Counted from the stretch's first letter, positions 1-12,757 are shown. The stretch: DNA of 64,000 nucleotides from Lantana camara (GCA_037501455.1 CM074862.1:55459501-55523500), one strand, 5' to 3'. The notes: generated from the sequence alone by a model not told the origin. Made by a program: numbers and translations.

Positions 1-1158
1 CGAGAGGTCTTCACTTATGGCCTCCATCTTGTTACTTGTTGTGTGGATCCATCTTACTCCATGGGTGCATTGTCTCCAAAATGAAAGAAAAAGACCTCAC
101 CACCTATCTCTACTATGAAATTACAGTAAAAACAAAAAGACATAAAGTAATAAGGCTCAATCTTCATATTGGCCTTAGACAATTACACGGGGCATACCCC
201 GGCCTAAAAAACAGTAATATGGAAAGCCACATAATAAACACATAACAATACGCACATAAGTGGGGCACCGACCCCAATTGAAAAACACAACTATGGGGCT
301 CCAACCCCAATTTAAACCATTCATGTGCATAAATTAAAACCATACATAAGTCTAAACCCATGATCACCTAACATGCATAAATTACAAGAATTTAAATTTA
401 ACCAATAAATTAAAATTCTCGCCTTAAGCCCTAATGGCTTAAAACACGACTTAGATGCAATTCTTGTTCAAGAGCCTTTTCAATAAAATCCGAAAAATAA
501 TAAACTAATAAAATTCTAATTAATTTCTGAAAATTAATAATTTTATTCCTTCAATATTTTCAGAAAATATAGTTCGTAATTTTTTCCAAAATTTAAATCG
601 TTCTTAATTTCTCAAAATCCCAATTTAAACAATTATTTCAAAAATAATTCAAATTTAATAAAAAAAAATTTTACAGGAAAATTAAATCTGGATTTCAACG
701 ACCGAAGATACGAAAAACACGAAAACACGAAAACGGGCTAGGAATCCCGGAATCCCGAAGCACCGCCGCGCGGCAGCACACGATTGGGGGGGGGGGGGCT
801 GGCTAGGTATCCCGCGTGGTTGCGGGACGGACCGTGCGGGACGTCCCGTGGGGTTGCGGAACGCCTGTGCGGGCGCGCCTAGGCGGCTCTCGCGCGATTG
901 CGGGAGGTGCTCGCGGGGTTGGGGTGTGCTACACGTTGGCACGTCCCAATCCGCGTGTTCGTTTCGCATTTCATTTTGCGTATCTCAGGTTTCTCCAAAA
1001 CCCAATTCAATCCAAAATTAAAAATTACGATTTAAATGAATTTCAACTAAAACAACTTTTCAAAAACAGATTTAAGAAAACAGTTTTCAGAAATTTTTAG
1101 GAAAAAATACAGTTTCGTAATTCAGGCTTTCTAAAAGAACTCAAGAATACTCAATTCG
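1..1158. other. Unassigned repeat-like stretch
   Basis: No gene is visible. The sequence is AT-rich except for a GC-rich island at about 720-960, which contains a run of 13 G (786-798) and short palindromes such as CGGGACGTCCCG. It ends where LTR-A begins at 1159. The five bases before that start (ATTCG, 1154-1158) could be a target-site duplication, but I found no partner copy. It is probably old retrotransposon sequence; I could not match it to another element in the window. Confidence 0.4.
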
Positions 1159-2084
1159 TGTAACACCCCGATTTTCATTTATTAATTTCTTATGTTTTAA
1201 AATAATATTATAAATTAAGTTTTATAATACTTTCATGAAATTTTATGAATTTATATCAAATTGAGAATTCCTTTCATCACTTGAAAATATTCATTGCATA
1301 ACTTGAAAATATTTATTACGTGAAACACTTACCGGAAGTGATATAATTACGAAAGTGTCCCTATATGTTTATTCTTTTAAATTTAGGGACCAAATTGCAT
1401 AGCCTTTTATATATTTAATTGACCATTTAGCAAACATTTTATCCTTGATTGCATGACTCCATAAGATGAGGGATTAAATAGCAATTTATGCATCACACTT
1501 TTTTCAAAAATGGATGAATCACATAATAAATCATCTCCAAGCTTCTTTCTTCATTTTTATCCAAAAATCCATCGGTGTTTGCTCTCCTTGCTTCACCGAA
1601 CCATAAACTAAGAAAGAAAGAGGAGATTTCATCCAAAGGCATCAAGGTTTTCAAGAAATATTTCAAGATTTGGAAGCTTAATCACCATCATCTTCTTCCT
1701 TCTCCATTTCTTTAGCTTCAAGGTGGGCGTGTGGATGGTTTGATGATTCTTGATCATTTTGGTTGAGGCTAGGGTTTGAGAAATCATGGAATATATGCAT
1801 TATTGGTTGTTGATATATGAATACATGATTATAACATGATTTATGGCATGAATTCTTGAGGAATTGAGTTTAGGTGATGATTTGAGTATGAACACGAAGG
1901 TGTGAATTCTAAATAATTAAGCATGATTTAAGTGTTTTAGTTGCATCTTGTTGTATATTCAACATGTATACATGTTAGTTCCCAGAAATCTTGCAAGTTA
2001 GGATTGATTTGATGATGTTTTGGTTGTGATTGTTCTGTCCCGAGAACCTTTTGTTCTGCTCTATTTCTACACTTGCATAGGAGC

Positions 2085-2313
2085 AGGAACGGCCCTTCCT
2101 GTCCCCAGTTCATTATGGGAACGGCCGTTCCCACTCCTTTGAACTCAAGACGGCGCGTATTGGGAACGGCCGTTCCCATTTTGGCCTACAAGCCGGAAGG
2201 GTTGTTCCCAGCCTAAAAGCGCCATTTTAAAAATAAAAAGCGCAGGGGCGTTTTCTCGGGGCCATGGGAACGGTCCTTCCCATTTTGCACTAAGGACCGG
2301 AACGGCCGTTCCC
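2085..2313. repeat. Palindrome cluster in LTR-A
   Basis: Contains perfect or near-perfect dyads: GGGAACGGCCGTTCCC at 2117-2132, an 18-bp version at 2161-2178, GGAACGGCCGTTCC at 2299-2312, and imperfect copies at 2085-2100, about 2193-2213 and 2266-2281. It lies between the donor-like site at 1723 and the acceptor-like AG at 2537, inside the predicted first intron of the LTR. Function unknown. Confidence 0.85.
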
Positions 2314-2537
2314 ACCTCGCTGACAGAACAAAACATTCTGTACAAAAATGTGATTTTGGGATTTTTACCCAATAACTTCTTTGGCCCCAAATTGTTATTA
2401 TATGATTGATTACATGCCAAAACATGATATTTGCATGCCACATTGTATATTGCTCGTCATCTTGTTGCATTTTCGCCGTTTGTCATAATTGGTCTATTTT
2501 GAGTCAAGTCTCACGTGGACACGTCTATCTTGTACAG

Positions 2538-2603
2538 ACCAGCTTCGTCGGGATGAGGAGCAAGCCCCGTAGACCATACCCTACTCGTCTTTTGTCGGTA
2601 AAG
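2538..2603 (+). other. Exon-like block in LTR-A
   Basis: Preceded by TTGTACAG (AG 2536-2537). Followed by GTAAAG (GT 2598-2599) and, six bases on, GTGAGG, giving a block of 60 or 66 nt. The same layout appears in the other long LTRs. Splicing is inferred only. Confidence 0.4.
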
Positions 2604-3834
2604 GTGAGGTTTAATTGTTAGTTATATAGAACCCGTAAAACCTATATGTGGATTTTAAGCCAAAAGGTATTTATATTCATTTATAATGATTTGTAAACTT
2701 ATACACAATTGCAAGTAAGGCATGTTCATGAAAAGCAAGTCATGTATCGTGATTTATCGATTGTCCATGTTTTGGCGAGTAAAGCATGCCGCGTTGGGCC
2801 CGAGGATAGTAATTTGAGCCAACCGGGAAAGCATGGCCTGACGGGTAACTCGAATGCTATCATCACCACATTGGGATGACCCCTGAATCCGCTAGGAGAT
2901 TAGTGGAGGAAGGAGTTCCGGGCTTAGGGATTCATGTACCCTCTGCTCAATGAGATTGGATGGTGGGGCCTTGCAATCCCACCATCACCGGAGGAAGAAG
3001 GAGACTAGGGACGGGTCCAGCACCACGGATTATGCTCGGGTTATTGTCATGATTGCACTGATTGATTGTCTAGCTTGAATACAATGCGCACAATTACGCG
3101 TTAATTGAATTGCATGAACACCCATTAGCTAACAAAGCATGCATGTATTGTACACAGTTGGAGTAAGGTTGGAGAATTGCCCTCAATCGCCAGGCTACGT
3201 ATGGCACGTATCGCATGCATGAAAGTGATTCAAGTATTTAATATTGATAGTTATAATCTCGGGCGAGTTTTATGTTATTTTGAACTTATAATACTTTAAT
3301 TATAAAACCTTACCCGAGGTTATAACTTGCATGTTAATTGTGCTAATATATAGTTATGCCCCTCACTCAGTCTTCCATGGACTGACGCCCCACCTTTCAG
3401 GTTGTCGCAGTCGCGTGCTAGACGGGAGTCAGAGTCGTGTCTTGTTGTCCAGCTGAGTCTAGCACTTCATACCCTTTCATGTTATTGCTCTTGATATTTC
3501 AGAGTTAACATGTTATGATTATTATTAACATTTGGAGACTTTTATCTGTGTAATACATAGGAGATGATAATGTATTGATATCTGTTGGTACCTATTAGTG
3601 TTTATATCGTTGCTGTAAATATGGTACCTATATGTATTAATGATACAATGCTTCCGCTTTTAAATTTTATGTCTCGATTTGGTACTACTTTGAGGTATAG
3701 TCCCGCCTAGCTAGTCTCTTTCTTTCAATTGTCACCCGTTCGCTATAGGCTAGTGCATGTACGGATTATCCATTTCATATGTGGATCGACCTATAGTGCG
3801 GGGGTTTGGTATCCCTACGTACAGGGGTGCTACA

Positions 3835-4165
3835 TCTTAGGTGGTATCCGAGCCCGGTTGCAAAACCGAGGTTCTAGTGTCGTGTCGTGTCGAGTCTAGG
3901 TCGAACGGCATAGGATTAATTGATAATTTGCAAGTCTTGCATTTTATTTGGAGCTACTTGAACTTACCTGAATTTGCTTGAATTAATTAAATTACTTGAT
4001 AACTTGTGTCTTGTATTGATTTCTGCTATTAATTGCTAATTAATTGATTTTGAATCGTTTGAAATTATTTGCTCGACGTGTTTTATTTTAAACATTGATA
4101 AATTACTTGTTGCAATTTATATTAAATTCTTGTTGTTGGTATTAATTACGTGACAATTGTGTGAC
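3835..4165 (+). mobile_element. Leader remnant of element A
   Basis: This is the start of the internal region of the element whose 5' LTR is LTR-A. It contains the primer binding site and then AT-rich sequence with no clear coding. It is cut off near 4166 by copia gag sequence, so the rest of element A is missing. The junction is approximate. Confidence 0.6.
3842..3853 (+). other. Primer binding site of element A
   Basis: TGGTATCCGAGC differs by one base from TGGTATCAGAGC, the complement of the plant initiator tRNA-Met 3' end that primes minus-strand DNA synthesis. It sits 7 bp after the LTR end. Confidence 0.85.
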
Positions 4166-4969
4166 ATGAGCACGCCTCACCCACATTAGGAGCCTAGTCC
4201 CGAAGGGGAGGCTCCCACTCGGGCCGAGCGAGATGCGATTCAGAAGTGGAAGGATGCTAATCTCCAATCACGTTGCCTTATGTGGGCTAACATGTCTCCG
4301 GACTTGCAAAGGTAACATGAGGCCATGGAATTCGCTTGGGAGATTTACGACAACTTAGAGCAACTTTAGCGCCCTCGTGAACGTGTTACAAGGTATAACA
4401 CTTCAAAGGAATTGTTCCACTTAAGAATGAGGGAAGGTTCAAGTGTCCATGAATATGGACTCAAGTTTCTCGCCCTTATTGAGAAACTTGCTTCCATGGA
4501 CATGCCACTGAAAGATGAGCTTTCAGTGGATTTGTTGCTATCTTCGCTCCCACCATCATTCAACCCATTTGTCCTTAATTTCAACATGAATCATGCTGGT
4601 GCTACTGTAGCTGAGCTGATTAGTCAGCTTGTGACTGCTGAAAGCACGATCAAGAAGGACAATAAGGTTTTGATGGTGAATGCTCCATCTTCCTCTTCTG
4701 GGCATTCTAAAGGTAAGGGCAAGAAAGCACAAAAGAAGAAGAAGAAACCCCTTAGGCCTACTGGTGGCATTTCGAAGGGGAAGGACCAAAAGAAGAAGCG
4801 AGATCAGAAAGAGGATGTTTGCTTCCATTGTGGCAAAGCGGGACATTGGAGGAGAAACTGCCCAGAGTACAAGGCTACTCTAAAGAAAGGTATATTTCTC
4901 GTTGAAGTAAATCTTTCTATTAATTCTAGTTCTTGGGTACTTGATATAGGTTGTGGAACTCATCTGTAA
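4166..4969 (+). pseudogene. copia gag and start of protease, broken
   Basis: An ATG at 4166-4168 is in frame with gag-like sequence, but stops at 4187-4189 (TAG), 4313-4315 (TAA) and 4367-4369 (TAG) interrupt it. From about 4370 the frame reads a retrotransposon capsid-type region, then a lysine-rich stretch, then a CX2CX4HX4C zinc knuckle at 4820-4861 that would bind packaged RNA. The protease begins with D-I-G at 4943-4951, where the family has D-T-G or D-S-G, so the catalytic motif is altered. The frame then closes at 4969 and the protease continues in another frame, showing a small length change near 4966. The N-terminal part of gag is absent, so the ATG at 4166 may be accidental. Confidence 0.85.
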
Positions 4970-5999
4970 TGATGTACAGATGCTAAGTAATGTCCAACAA
5001 CTCAAAGAAGGCGAATGTGTCTTGAAGATCGGCGATGGCTCAAAGGTTGAAGCTCGAGCTTTAGGCACAATTACATTAGATTTAGGTAGTTTTGAGTTAG
5101 TCTTAAATAAAGTCCTTTATGTACCGAACATTATTCGTAATATAATTTATGTTCCAATTTTAGATTGTGAAGGTTATGAAACTTATATTAAGAATGGTAA
5201 ATACTTTATCAAACGGAACAACACTTCCGTTCACATCGGTACTCTAAGTAATGGACTTTATCTAACTCAAAATATAAATATTATGAATATACAACGAGAT
5301 ATGAAGCGTAAGAGAGATGACAAAGTTTCAGCTCCCTTATGCCACGCTAGATTAGGACACATTTCCAAGAACAGAATTAGCAAGATAAACACTTTAGGAT
5401 CATTCTCTAAAAATGATCTTAAGGAGTTAACTTCTTACGAATCCTGTCTCAAAGGAAAAATATCCAAAGTTCCTTTTAAAGGAACTGTGGAACGTGCCAC
5501 TAAGGTCTTGGATTTGATCCATACTGATGTTTGTGGACCGCTTAGTGTAAGCACTAGAAACAATCATTAGTATTTCATAACCTTTACTAATGACTTTAGT
5601 CGGTATGGTTATGTATACTTAATGAAGTATAAATCTGAAGCTTTTGAGAAATTCTTAGAATTTCAAAAGGAGGTTGAGAACCAAACTGGTCACAAGATCA
5701 AAGCACTTCGATCTGATCGAGGAGACGAGTATCTTAGTGAATAATTCCTTAATCATCTCAAAGATAATGGGATTATCTCTCAGTGGACTCCTTCGGGAAC
5801 TCCTCAGCTTAATGGAGTTGATGAGAGAAGGAATCGAACCCTACTTGATATGGTTCGTTCCATGATGAGTTTCACTGACTTACTACCTTCTTTCTGGAGT
5901 TATTCCCTAGAAAGTGCAGCAAAGATTTTGAATCTAGTTCCCTCTAAGTCAGTCCCTAAAACGCCCTATGAAATATGGCATGGTAAAATCCCTGGTTAG
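4953..5999 (+). pseudogene. copia protease end and integrase, broken
   Basis: Continues the polyprotein after the frameshift. The integrase zinc-finger region is recognisable (CHARLGH near 5340), but the first cysteine of the C-X2-C pair is a tyrosine (codon 5436-5438); the second is kept (5445-5447). The catalytic acidic residues are present: D at 5526-5528, D at 5715-5717 and E at 5823-5825. Stops at 5568-5570 (TAG), 5742-5744 (TAA) and 5997-5999 (TAG) break the frame. Integrase would insert the cDNA into the host chromosome; this copy cannot be translated through. Confidence 0.88.
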
Positions 6000-7976
6000 T
6001 CTTACTTAAGAATTTGGGGTTGTCCTGCTTACGTGAAGAGGACAGTGGGAGATACGTTAGAATCTCGTTCTAACTTATGCTACTTTGTAGGTTATCCTAA
6101 GGAATCCATAGGATACTACTTCTATGATCATTCTGAGCAAAAGGTGTTTGTTTCCAGAAATGCCACTTTTCTTGAGGAACCGTTCCTTAAAGAAAAGAAA
6201 GGGAAGATCATAGAATTAGAGGAAGTGCAAAGTGAGCCCACGCCACCCACTGAAGAGACGTCCCCTACTGATCAACCACAACCAATCATGGATTTCGATA
6301 CACACGAAAATTCTCCTCTAAGGCGTTCTGAACGCACTCCTAGACAACCGGAGAGATGGTATGGATTCTTCCATGAAATCTCTCAAAAGGATAATGATCC
6401 TTTAACATATGAGGAGGCACTTTCAAATTCTGACTCTGAACAGTGGATAGAAGCCATGAAATCCGAAATGGATTCCATGAACTCCAACCAAGTTTGGACC
6501 TTGGTAGATTTGCCTGATGGGGTCAAACCCATAGGTTGCAAAAGGATCTTTAAGAGAAAGCTTGGAGTTGATGGAAACATTGCAGCCTACAAAGCAAGAC
6601 TGGTTGCAAAAGGATTCACTCAAAGACCCGACGTGGACTTTGATGAAACCTTTTCACCAGTTGCAATGCAAAAGTCTATTCGGATCATGCTTGCCATTGC
6701 TGCGTATTATGACTACGAGATATGGCAAATGGATGTGAAAACTGCCTTTCTCAGTGGTGACATTGATAAAGACATTTATATGGAGCAACCCATAGGTTTC
6801 ACATTCAGTAGGAGTGAGCAAAAGGTTTGCAAACTCCAAAGATCAATCTATGGATTGAAACAGGCTTCTAGGAATTGGAATATTCGATTTGATGAATCAG
6901 TCAAAGCGTTTGGCTTCATTCAAATTTCGAATGAATCATGTGTGTATAGAAAGGAATTGGAGACCTCAGTGCAATTCTTAGTACTTTATGTTGATGACAT
7001 CCTTCTTATTGGGAATTCGAAGGATGACATGAAAGTGACTAAGCTATGGTTATCGAACCAATTCGAGATGAAAGATCTGGGTGATGTGTCCTATATCCTT
7101 GGAATTAAAATCTATAGAGATAGATCTAGAAGGTTAATAGGACTATCACAGTCGATGTACATTAACAAAGTATTGAAGAGATTCAATATGGAGTCAGCAA
7201 AGGTTAAGAACCTTCCTATGAGTGTAGGAACATATCTTTCAAAGAAGATGTGTCCTAAGACTAACCTTGAGAAGGAAAGAATGACTCGTACACCTTATGC
7301 ATCAGCAATAGGTAGCATAATGTATGCAATGTTATGTACTCGACCAGATGTGGCTTATGCACTTAGTGTAACAAGTCGTTTCCAATCTAACCCTGGAGAT
7401 GGTCACTGGGCTGCCGTGAAGAATATTCTCAAGTACTTGAAAAGTACTAAAGATTTATTCTTACTTTACGGAGGTCAGAAATATCTTACTGTCGAAGGAT
7501 ACTGCGATGCAAGCTTTGCATCTGACTTAGATGATTTTAAGTCAATGTCAGGATACATTTTCTGCCTAAACGGCGGAGCAGTGAGTTGGAAAAGTTCCAA
7601 GAAAACGACCACTACAGATTCGACCACTGAGGCCGAATACTTAGCTGCAAATGATGCAACTAAAGAAGTTGTTTGGATTAGAAACTTCATTGAAGAGTTG
7701 AATTTTGTTCCTAGCATGAAAGACCCCATTACTGTGTTTTATGACAACACTGGGGCGGTTGCTCAAGCAAGAGAACCAAGACCTCACCAACGGACCAAAC
7801 ACATTATGAGGAAGTATAACCTAATCAATGATATTATCAAAAGAGGAGATGTGCAAATTGAGAGGGTCACATCAGCAGAGAACCTGGCAGATCCACTTAC
7901 TAAACCCCTTAGTCGAGAAGCTTTCCAAGCTCATCTTCAGAAGATGGGACTTAGAGTAGCTTTAGAATGGCTTTGA
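6000..7976 (+). pseudogene. copia reverse transcriptase and RNase H, open but detached
   Basis: This frame stays open for about 658 codons after the stop at 5997-5999. It first reads the integrase C-terminal part, then reverse transcriptase with the catalytic YVDD at 6987-6998, then RNase H with conserved acidic residues in DASFASD (about 7505) and TEAEY (7626-7640). It ends at TGA 7974-7976, two bases before the polypurine tract. No ATG-based gene structure supports separate expression: in the living element it is the tail of one gag-pol polyprotein whose upstream part is broken here. The RT and RNase H motifs look undamaged, so decay is uneven along the element. Confidence 0.9.
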
Positions 7977-7977
7977 C

Positions 7978-7992
7978 GGGCAAGTGGGAGAT
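7978..7992 (+). other. Polypurine tract of copia 1
   Basis: GGGCAAGTGGGAGAT lies immediately before the 3' LTR start (TGTTAGGAATAG). It is the expected RNase H-resistant primer for plus-strand DNA synthesis. The same tract is found before the second copia LTR at 11487-11501. Confidence 0.8.
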
Positions 7993-9937
7993 TGTTAGGA
8001 ATAGTGCCCTAGAAAACCGATTGTATATCCGCTTTGTGCTTTTCCTTATTGTAATCACAGACAATCTTTGAATGAAATAACAAATTGAGGCAACATTTCT
8101 TTATATGCTCTTGTTTGGTATGCGTTTACTTTGTCTGTGCATGTATAAGAACTCCCCTAATCCTGATGACTTTAGGACTCTACCATTTAGGTGAAATGGT
8201 TCATGAAACGAGCCCTATATCACATAAGTCATGATTAGTAAAACACTCCAAGCCGATGAGTCCTACCGACAGTGGGAGTGTCAACCTGACTCCTCTAAGG
8301 CTTGCTTGTGGGATCACGCCCTTAAGAAGGACCACCTTGTTTCATGGAGGTGTAAAGTGTATAGTTGATACGTGCGTGATACATGACGGTGCTTACTTCA
8401 ATAAGTAAGTTCACTGAGGTGCCCCGTGTGAGAACATTCCTAAATAGGAAAGGAAGTTTCTATTTCAGGAAATGGAAACTTCCAGATTAGGAAATATCTC
8501 ACGAGTCATTGATGTGATTAATTGATCCTTAGACTTGAGGTTCCTTGTCACTTTATGAGTTAACTCTGTAGTCTTATGTATAAGCATTAAAGGGTGTTGC
8601 CTTTGACAACTGATTCAAGGCTTATGATGGGGCTGCACAAGTGATTCATGAAAGTGAATGAGAATCAAGAAAGGACATACGCTTGCATATGCAAGGTGAT
8701 CTCTTATTGTGTAAGTCATTCATATGCCATATGGAGTCCTTGCCCAAGGCAGTAGATGAAGACATCAAGAAAAGGGTTTCTTGGATTGAGATCAAATGGA
8801 TATGAAATGCACTTTTCTTTAAGACCGGATTATTAGGGTTCTGATTATTCCCTTACCCTAGATCTTGGTTGAGAGATAGTAAGTAGGAGGATTGTATCTC
8901 ACAAGAATCAACGACTTAAAGGTTCTGTCGAATCCGAACATTCTAATTGAGCTAGGGGTTAAACAGTTACTGCTAGACTATGGTCGTTTAATCTATAAAC
9001 TGATTAATTAATTAGTGAATTAATTAATTAGGATCACTGCTAATTGAATTGAGAACTTAGAGGGTCACACACAACAACTTGGTTACATGAATTGAGGCCT
9101 GAAAATGATTAAACGAGTTAATCGGGCCAAGAGGGTTCCACACGTGTGAAACCACACGTGTAGGTCCCGTGAGTGACACTTGTCCTTGTGACACGTGTCC
9201 CACACATGTAAATATATATATTGTATATATATATTAAATAATTAAATGTGTTAATTATTTAATAGACTTTGGTTTAATTTTGAATTAAAAAGAAAGTCTA
9301 ATTTTGGAGAAAATAATCTACTTAATTAATTATGAATTAATTAATTAGATAAAATAAGTTATTTATTTTAAATAAATAAAGTATAAAATTATCCAAAAAT
9401 AGTTTGGATATTTTAGCTCTCTTGAAAGTTGATTTGAATTTGAATTCAAAGTCAAAGTCAAAATTACTTGATGACCAAGTAATAGGAGAGAGGGACCAAA
9501 ATCCTTAGCCCATAACGACTACGGATTTTCGGCCACTCCCTTAATATAAATAGGGGAGCTCGAGCTCCCCTGAGAGCTAATTGGCAATTCTTTTGGTTCA
9601 TGAGTTGAACACCATCCTTTCTCCAAGATAAACGAAACCCTAGGTTAAGCCTAAACACTAACTAGAGAACTAGCATCCTTACTAGTTAGATTGTAGTCAA
9701 GTTGGTGGACTATCTCTAGAGAGCTTCAAGTAAGAAGTTGAAGATTCGAGCTTTACCAAGGAGAGGGGATCAAACCGCGAGAAGAGTGTTCTTGGGTGGC
9801 TTGAAACGCTTCAAGAAAGAATAAAAGAAAAGTAAGTTGCTTATCTCTACGAATTTGGATACACGATTGCGAGTCCAAGATTCTTTTTTTGGGAAAATTT
9901 TTAAATTCCGCTGCTTTCTGATTCGTATTTTCCAACA
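7993..9937 (+). repeat. copia 1 3' LTR, 1945 bp
   Basis: Runs from TGTTAGGAATAG to TTTTCCAACA and matches 11502-13458 along its whole length with scattered differences, which fixes both ends. It carries a TATA box and a 20-bp palindrome near 9545-9571. The flank after the LTR (TCAAA) cannot be tested as a target-site duplication because the 5' end of the element is gone. Confidence 0.9.
9545..9571 (+). promoter_or_regulatory. copia LTR TATA box and 20-bp palindrome
   Basis: TATAAATA (9545-9552) is followed at once by the perfect 20-bp palindrome AGGGGAGCTCGAGCTCCCCT (9552-9571). Transcription from this TATA box should start roughly 30 bp downstream, at or just after the palindrome. The second copia LTR keeps the same arrangement at 13064-13090. 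Confidence 0.65.
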
Positions 9938-10957
9938 TCAAATCTCACAAAAACCGACCCTAAGACATGGATTCAAGAAAAAATGGAGAAGACCTAACTA
10001 TTCACTATAAATCCAACACTCTTTCAAATCTCCATCAAAATAAGCAAATAAGAACTCACAAGAAGGCAGAGGAGATGCACAACACATACATGAACTTACC
10101 TTTCAAGTTTGGAGCGATTTGGAGGAGAGATGAGCTCAAAAGGTGAAAATGAAAGGTGTTTCTCTTGGAGCTTCAAGCTGTCTCGGTTTGTAGCTGCTAA
10201 GGCTTGGTTTTGGAGTGTGAAATGGAATGAAAGTAAAGTGGGCTTATTAAGGGTTAAGTGAGGGTCATGTGGGTTCAAACCTTGCTCAATTTGGTTAACC
10301 ATGGTTCAAGATATGATCAAGATAGTGGTAGGTGGTCATTTAGGCGGATGTCACAAGTTTCGGTTAAATTTCGGAGGTTAAAACGATCTTAGAAGAAAAT
10401 GAGGTTGAGTTCATTAAACCCGAATCTTCGATACGAGTTCAACGAAGCTGATGGAACTCGAATCCGAGTTCCCGAGCTCAAGATATCACATACAGAACCA
10501 AGGGTGCGCTAATTGCCAGTTAGCCCCCGATTTGGTTCCATAATTCAAAATAAATTTGTTACCACGTCAAATGAGATCGAAAACATAAAACGAGCAAATA
10601 TGCATATTCATAACACATAAATCTACAACATACTAAATTTTCACGAAATTTCGACATCAAATCATATAAGAACAACGCACGATTAAAACACTCATGCGCA
10701 AACGTAACAATTTCATAACATTATAAATTAAATAATAAAGTTTAAATTCTAATTTTAAATTAAAACTCAAGTCAACGATTTAAAATTTTGGGATTAATTG
10801 ATATAATTAAAACATGATTAATTAACTTTAATTCTTAATTATCAATTAAATGAATTAATTAACGAAATAAAATTATAAAATAAAATAAAATAAACTAATA
10901 ACAATTTATATTAAAATATAATATTTAAAACACTCGTAATTAATTAATCACATAATT
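9938..10957 (-). repeat. Fragment of a minus-strand gypsy LTR
   Basis: Matches, in the same orientation, the right-hand (LTR 5') portion of solo LTR E (about 30500-31450), including the block around 10430-10500 and a donor AAG|GTAAGT on the minus strand (intron start 10099). Both ends are cut by copia sequence: the copia 1 LTR on the left and the copia 2 RNase H on the right. No target-site duplication can be assigned. Confidence 0.75.
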
Positions 10958-11485
10958 AAAGACTTATTCTTAGTTTACGGAGGTCAGAAAGATCTTACTG
11001 TCGAAGGATACTGCGATGCAAGCTTTGCATCTGACTTACATGATTTTAAGTCAATGTCAGGATACATTTTCTGCCCAAACGGCGGAGCAGTGAGTTGGAA
11101 AAGTTCCAAGAAAACGACCACTGCAGATTCGACCACTGAGGCCGAATACTTAGCTGTAAATGATGCAACTAAAGAAGGTGTTTGGATTAGAAACTTCATT
11201 CAAGAGTTGAATGTTGTTCCTAGTATGAAAGACCCCATTACTGTGTTTTGTGACAACACTGGGGCGGTTGCTCAAGCAAGAGAACCAAGATCTCACCAAC
11301 GGACCAAGCACATTATGAGGAAGTATCACCTAATCCGTGATATTATCAAAAGAGGAGATGTGCAAATTGAGAGGGTCACATCTGCAGAGAACGTGGCAGA
11401 TCGACTTACTAAACCCCTTAGTCAAGAAGCTTTCCAAGGTCATCTTGAGAAGATGGGACTTAGAGTAGCTTTAGAAGGGCTTTGA
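10958..11485 (+). pseudogene. copia RNase H C-terminal fragment
   Basis: An open frame of about 175 codons ending at TGA 11483-11485. It is the C-terminal part of the copia RNase H domain and aligns to about 7449-7976, including GYCDASFASD and TEAEY. No start codon or upstream pol remains, so it is a truncated remnant. The right half of the domain keeps its acidic residues. Confidence 0.88.
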
Positions 11486-12721
11486 CGGGCAAGTGGGAGG
11501 TTGTTAGGAATAGTGTCCTAGAAAGCCGATTGTATATCTGCTTTTTGTTTTTCCTTATAGTAATCATAGATAATCTTTGAATAAAATAACGAATTGAGAC
11601 AACACTTCTTTATATGCTCTTGTTTGGTATGTGTTTACTTTATCTGTGCATGTATGAGAACTCCCCTGATCCTGATGACTTTAGGACTCTACCATTTAGG
11701 TGAAATGGTTTATGAAACGAGCCCTATATCACATAAGTCATGATTAGTAAAATACTCAAAGCCGATGAGTCCTACCGACAGTGGGAATGTCAACCTGACT
11801 CCTCTAAGGCTTGCTTGTGGGATCACGCCCTTAAGAAGGACCACCTTGTTTCATGGAGGTGCAAAGTGTATAGTTGATACGTGCGTGATACATGAGGGTG
11901 CTTACTTCAATAAATAAGTTCACTGAGGTGCCCCGTGTGAGAACATTCCTAAATGGGAAAGGAAGTTTCTATTTCAGGAAATGGAAACTTCCAGATTAGG
12001 AAATATCTCACGAGTCATTGATGTGATTAATTGATCCTTAGACTTGAGGTTCCATATCACTTTATGAGTTAACCCTGTAGTCTTAGGCATAAGCTTTAAA
12101 GGGTGTCGCCTTAGACAACTGATTCAAGGCTTATGCTGGGGATGCATAAGTGATTCTTGAAAGTGAATGAGAATCAAGAAAGGAACTACACTTGCATTTG
12201 CAAGGTGATCTCTTATTGTGTAAGTCATTCATAGGCCATATGGTGTCCTTGGCCAAGGAAGTAGATCAAGACATCAAGAAAAGGGTTTCTTGGATTGAGA
12301 TCAAATGGATATGAAATGCACTTAGCTTTAAGAGCGGATTATTAGGGTTCTGATTATTCCCTTACCCTAGATCTTGGTTGTGAGATAGTAAGTAGGAGGA
12401 TTGTATCTCACAAGAATCAACGACTTAAAGGTTCTGTCGAATCCGAACATTCTAATTGAGCTAGGGGTTAAACACCTGTTGCTAGACTATGGTCGTTTAA
12501 TCTGTAAACTAATTAATTAATTTGTGAATTAATTAATTAGGATCACAGCTAATTGAATTGAGAACCTAGAGGGTCACACACAACAACTTGGTTACATGAG
12601 TTGAGGCTTGAAAATAGTTAAATGAGTTAATCGGGCCAAGAGGGTTCCGCACGTGTGAAACCACACGTGTGGGTCACGTGAGTGACACGTGCCATTGTGA
12701 CACGTGTCTCACACGTGAATA

Positions 12722-12725
<4 letters not shown>

Positions 12726-12754
<29 letters not shown>
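12726..12754. repeat. (AT)n microsatellite
   Basis: An almost pure run of alternating T and A inside the copia 2 LTR. The corresponding place in copia 1 (about 9210-9235) is shorter and interrupted. Confidence 0.85.

Positions 12755-12757
<3 letters not shown>

Larger units (their letters stand above)
1159..3834 (+). repeat. LTR-A: gypsy 5' LTR, 2676 bp
   Basis: Starts TGTAACACCCCG and ends GGGGTGCTACA, the TG...CA termini shared by the gypsy LTRs here. A primer binding site follows 7 bp downstream, so this is a 5' LTR in plus orientation. Inside are a donor-like AAG|GTGGG (intron start 1723), a palindrome cluster (2085-2313), an exon-like block (2538-2603), a CACTCAGTC hairpin (from 3364) and an acceptor CAG (AG at 3399-3400). 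Its matching 3' LTR is not in the window. The LTR of the pol-bearing gypsy downstream differs at both ends, so the two are separate elements. Confidence 0.85.
4166..9937 (+). mobile_element. Ty1/copia element 1, 5'-truncated
   Basis: Order is gag, protease, integrase, reverse transcriptase, RNase H, polypurine tract, 3' LTR. Integrase precedes RT, which defines Ty1/copia. The 5' LTR and the N-terminal part of gag are missing: sequence upstream of about 4166 is gypsy leader. Several in-frame stops and one frameshift show it is dead. The closest resemblance I can name is the TNT1-94/Tork-Angela group, a tentative call based on the gag and pol style and the long LTR. The 3' LTR is followed directly by gypsy LTR sequence at 9938. 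Confidence 0.9.

Noticed and set aside
6000..7976. The long open frame as a functional gene
   Set aside because: It is the RT/RNase H tail of a copia polyprotein whose gag, protease and integrase parts carry stops and a frameshift. No separate start is supported.
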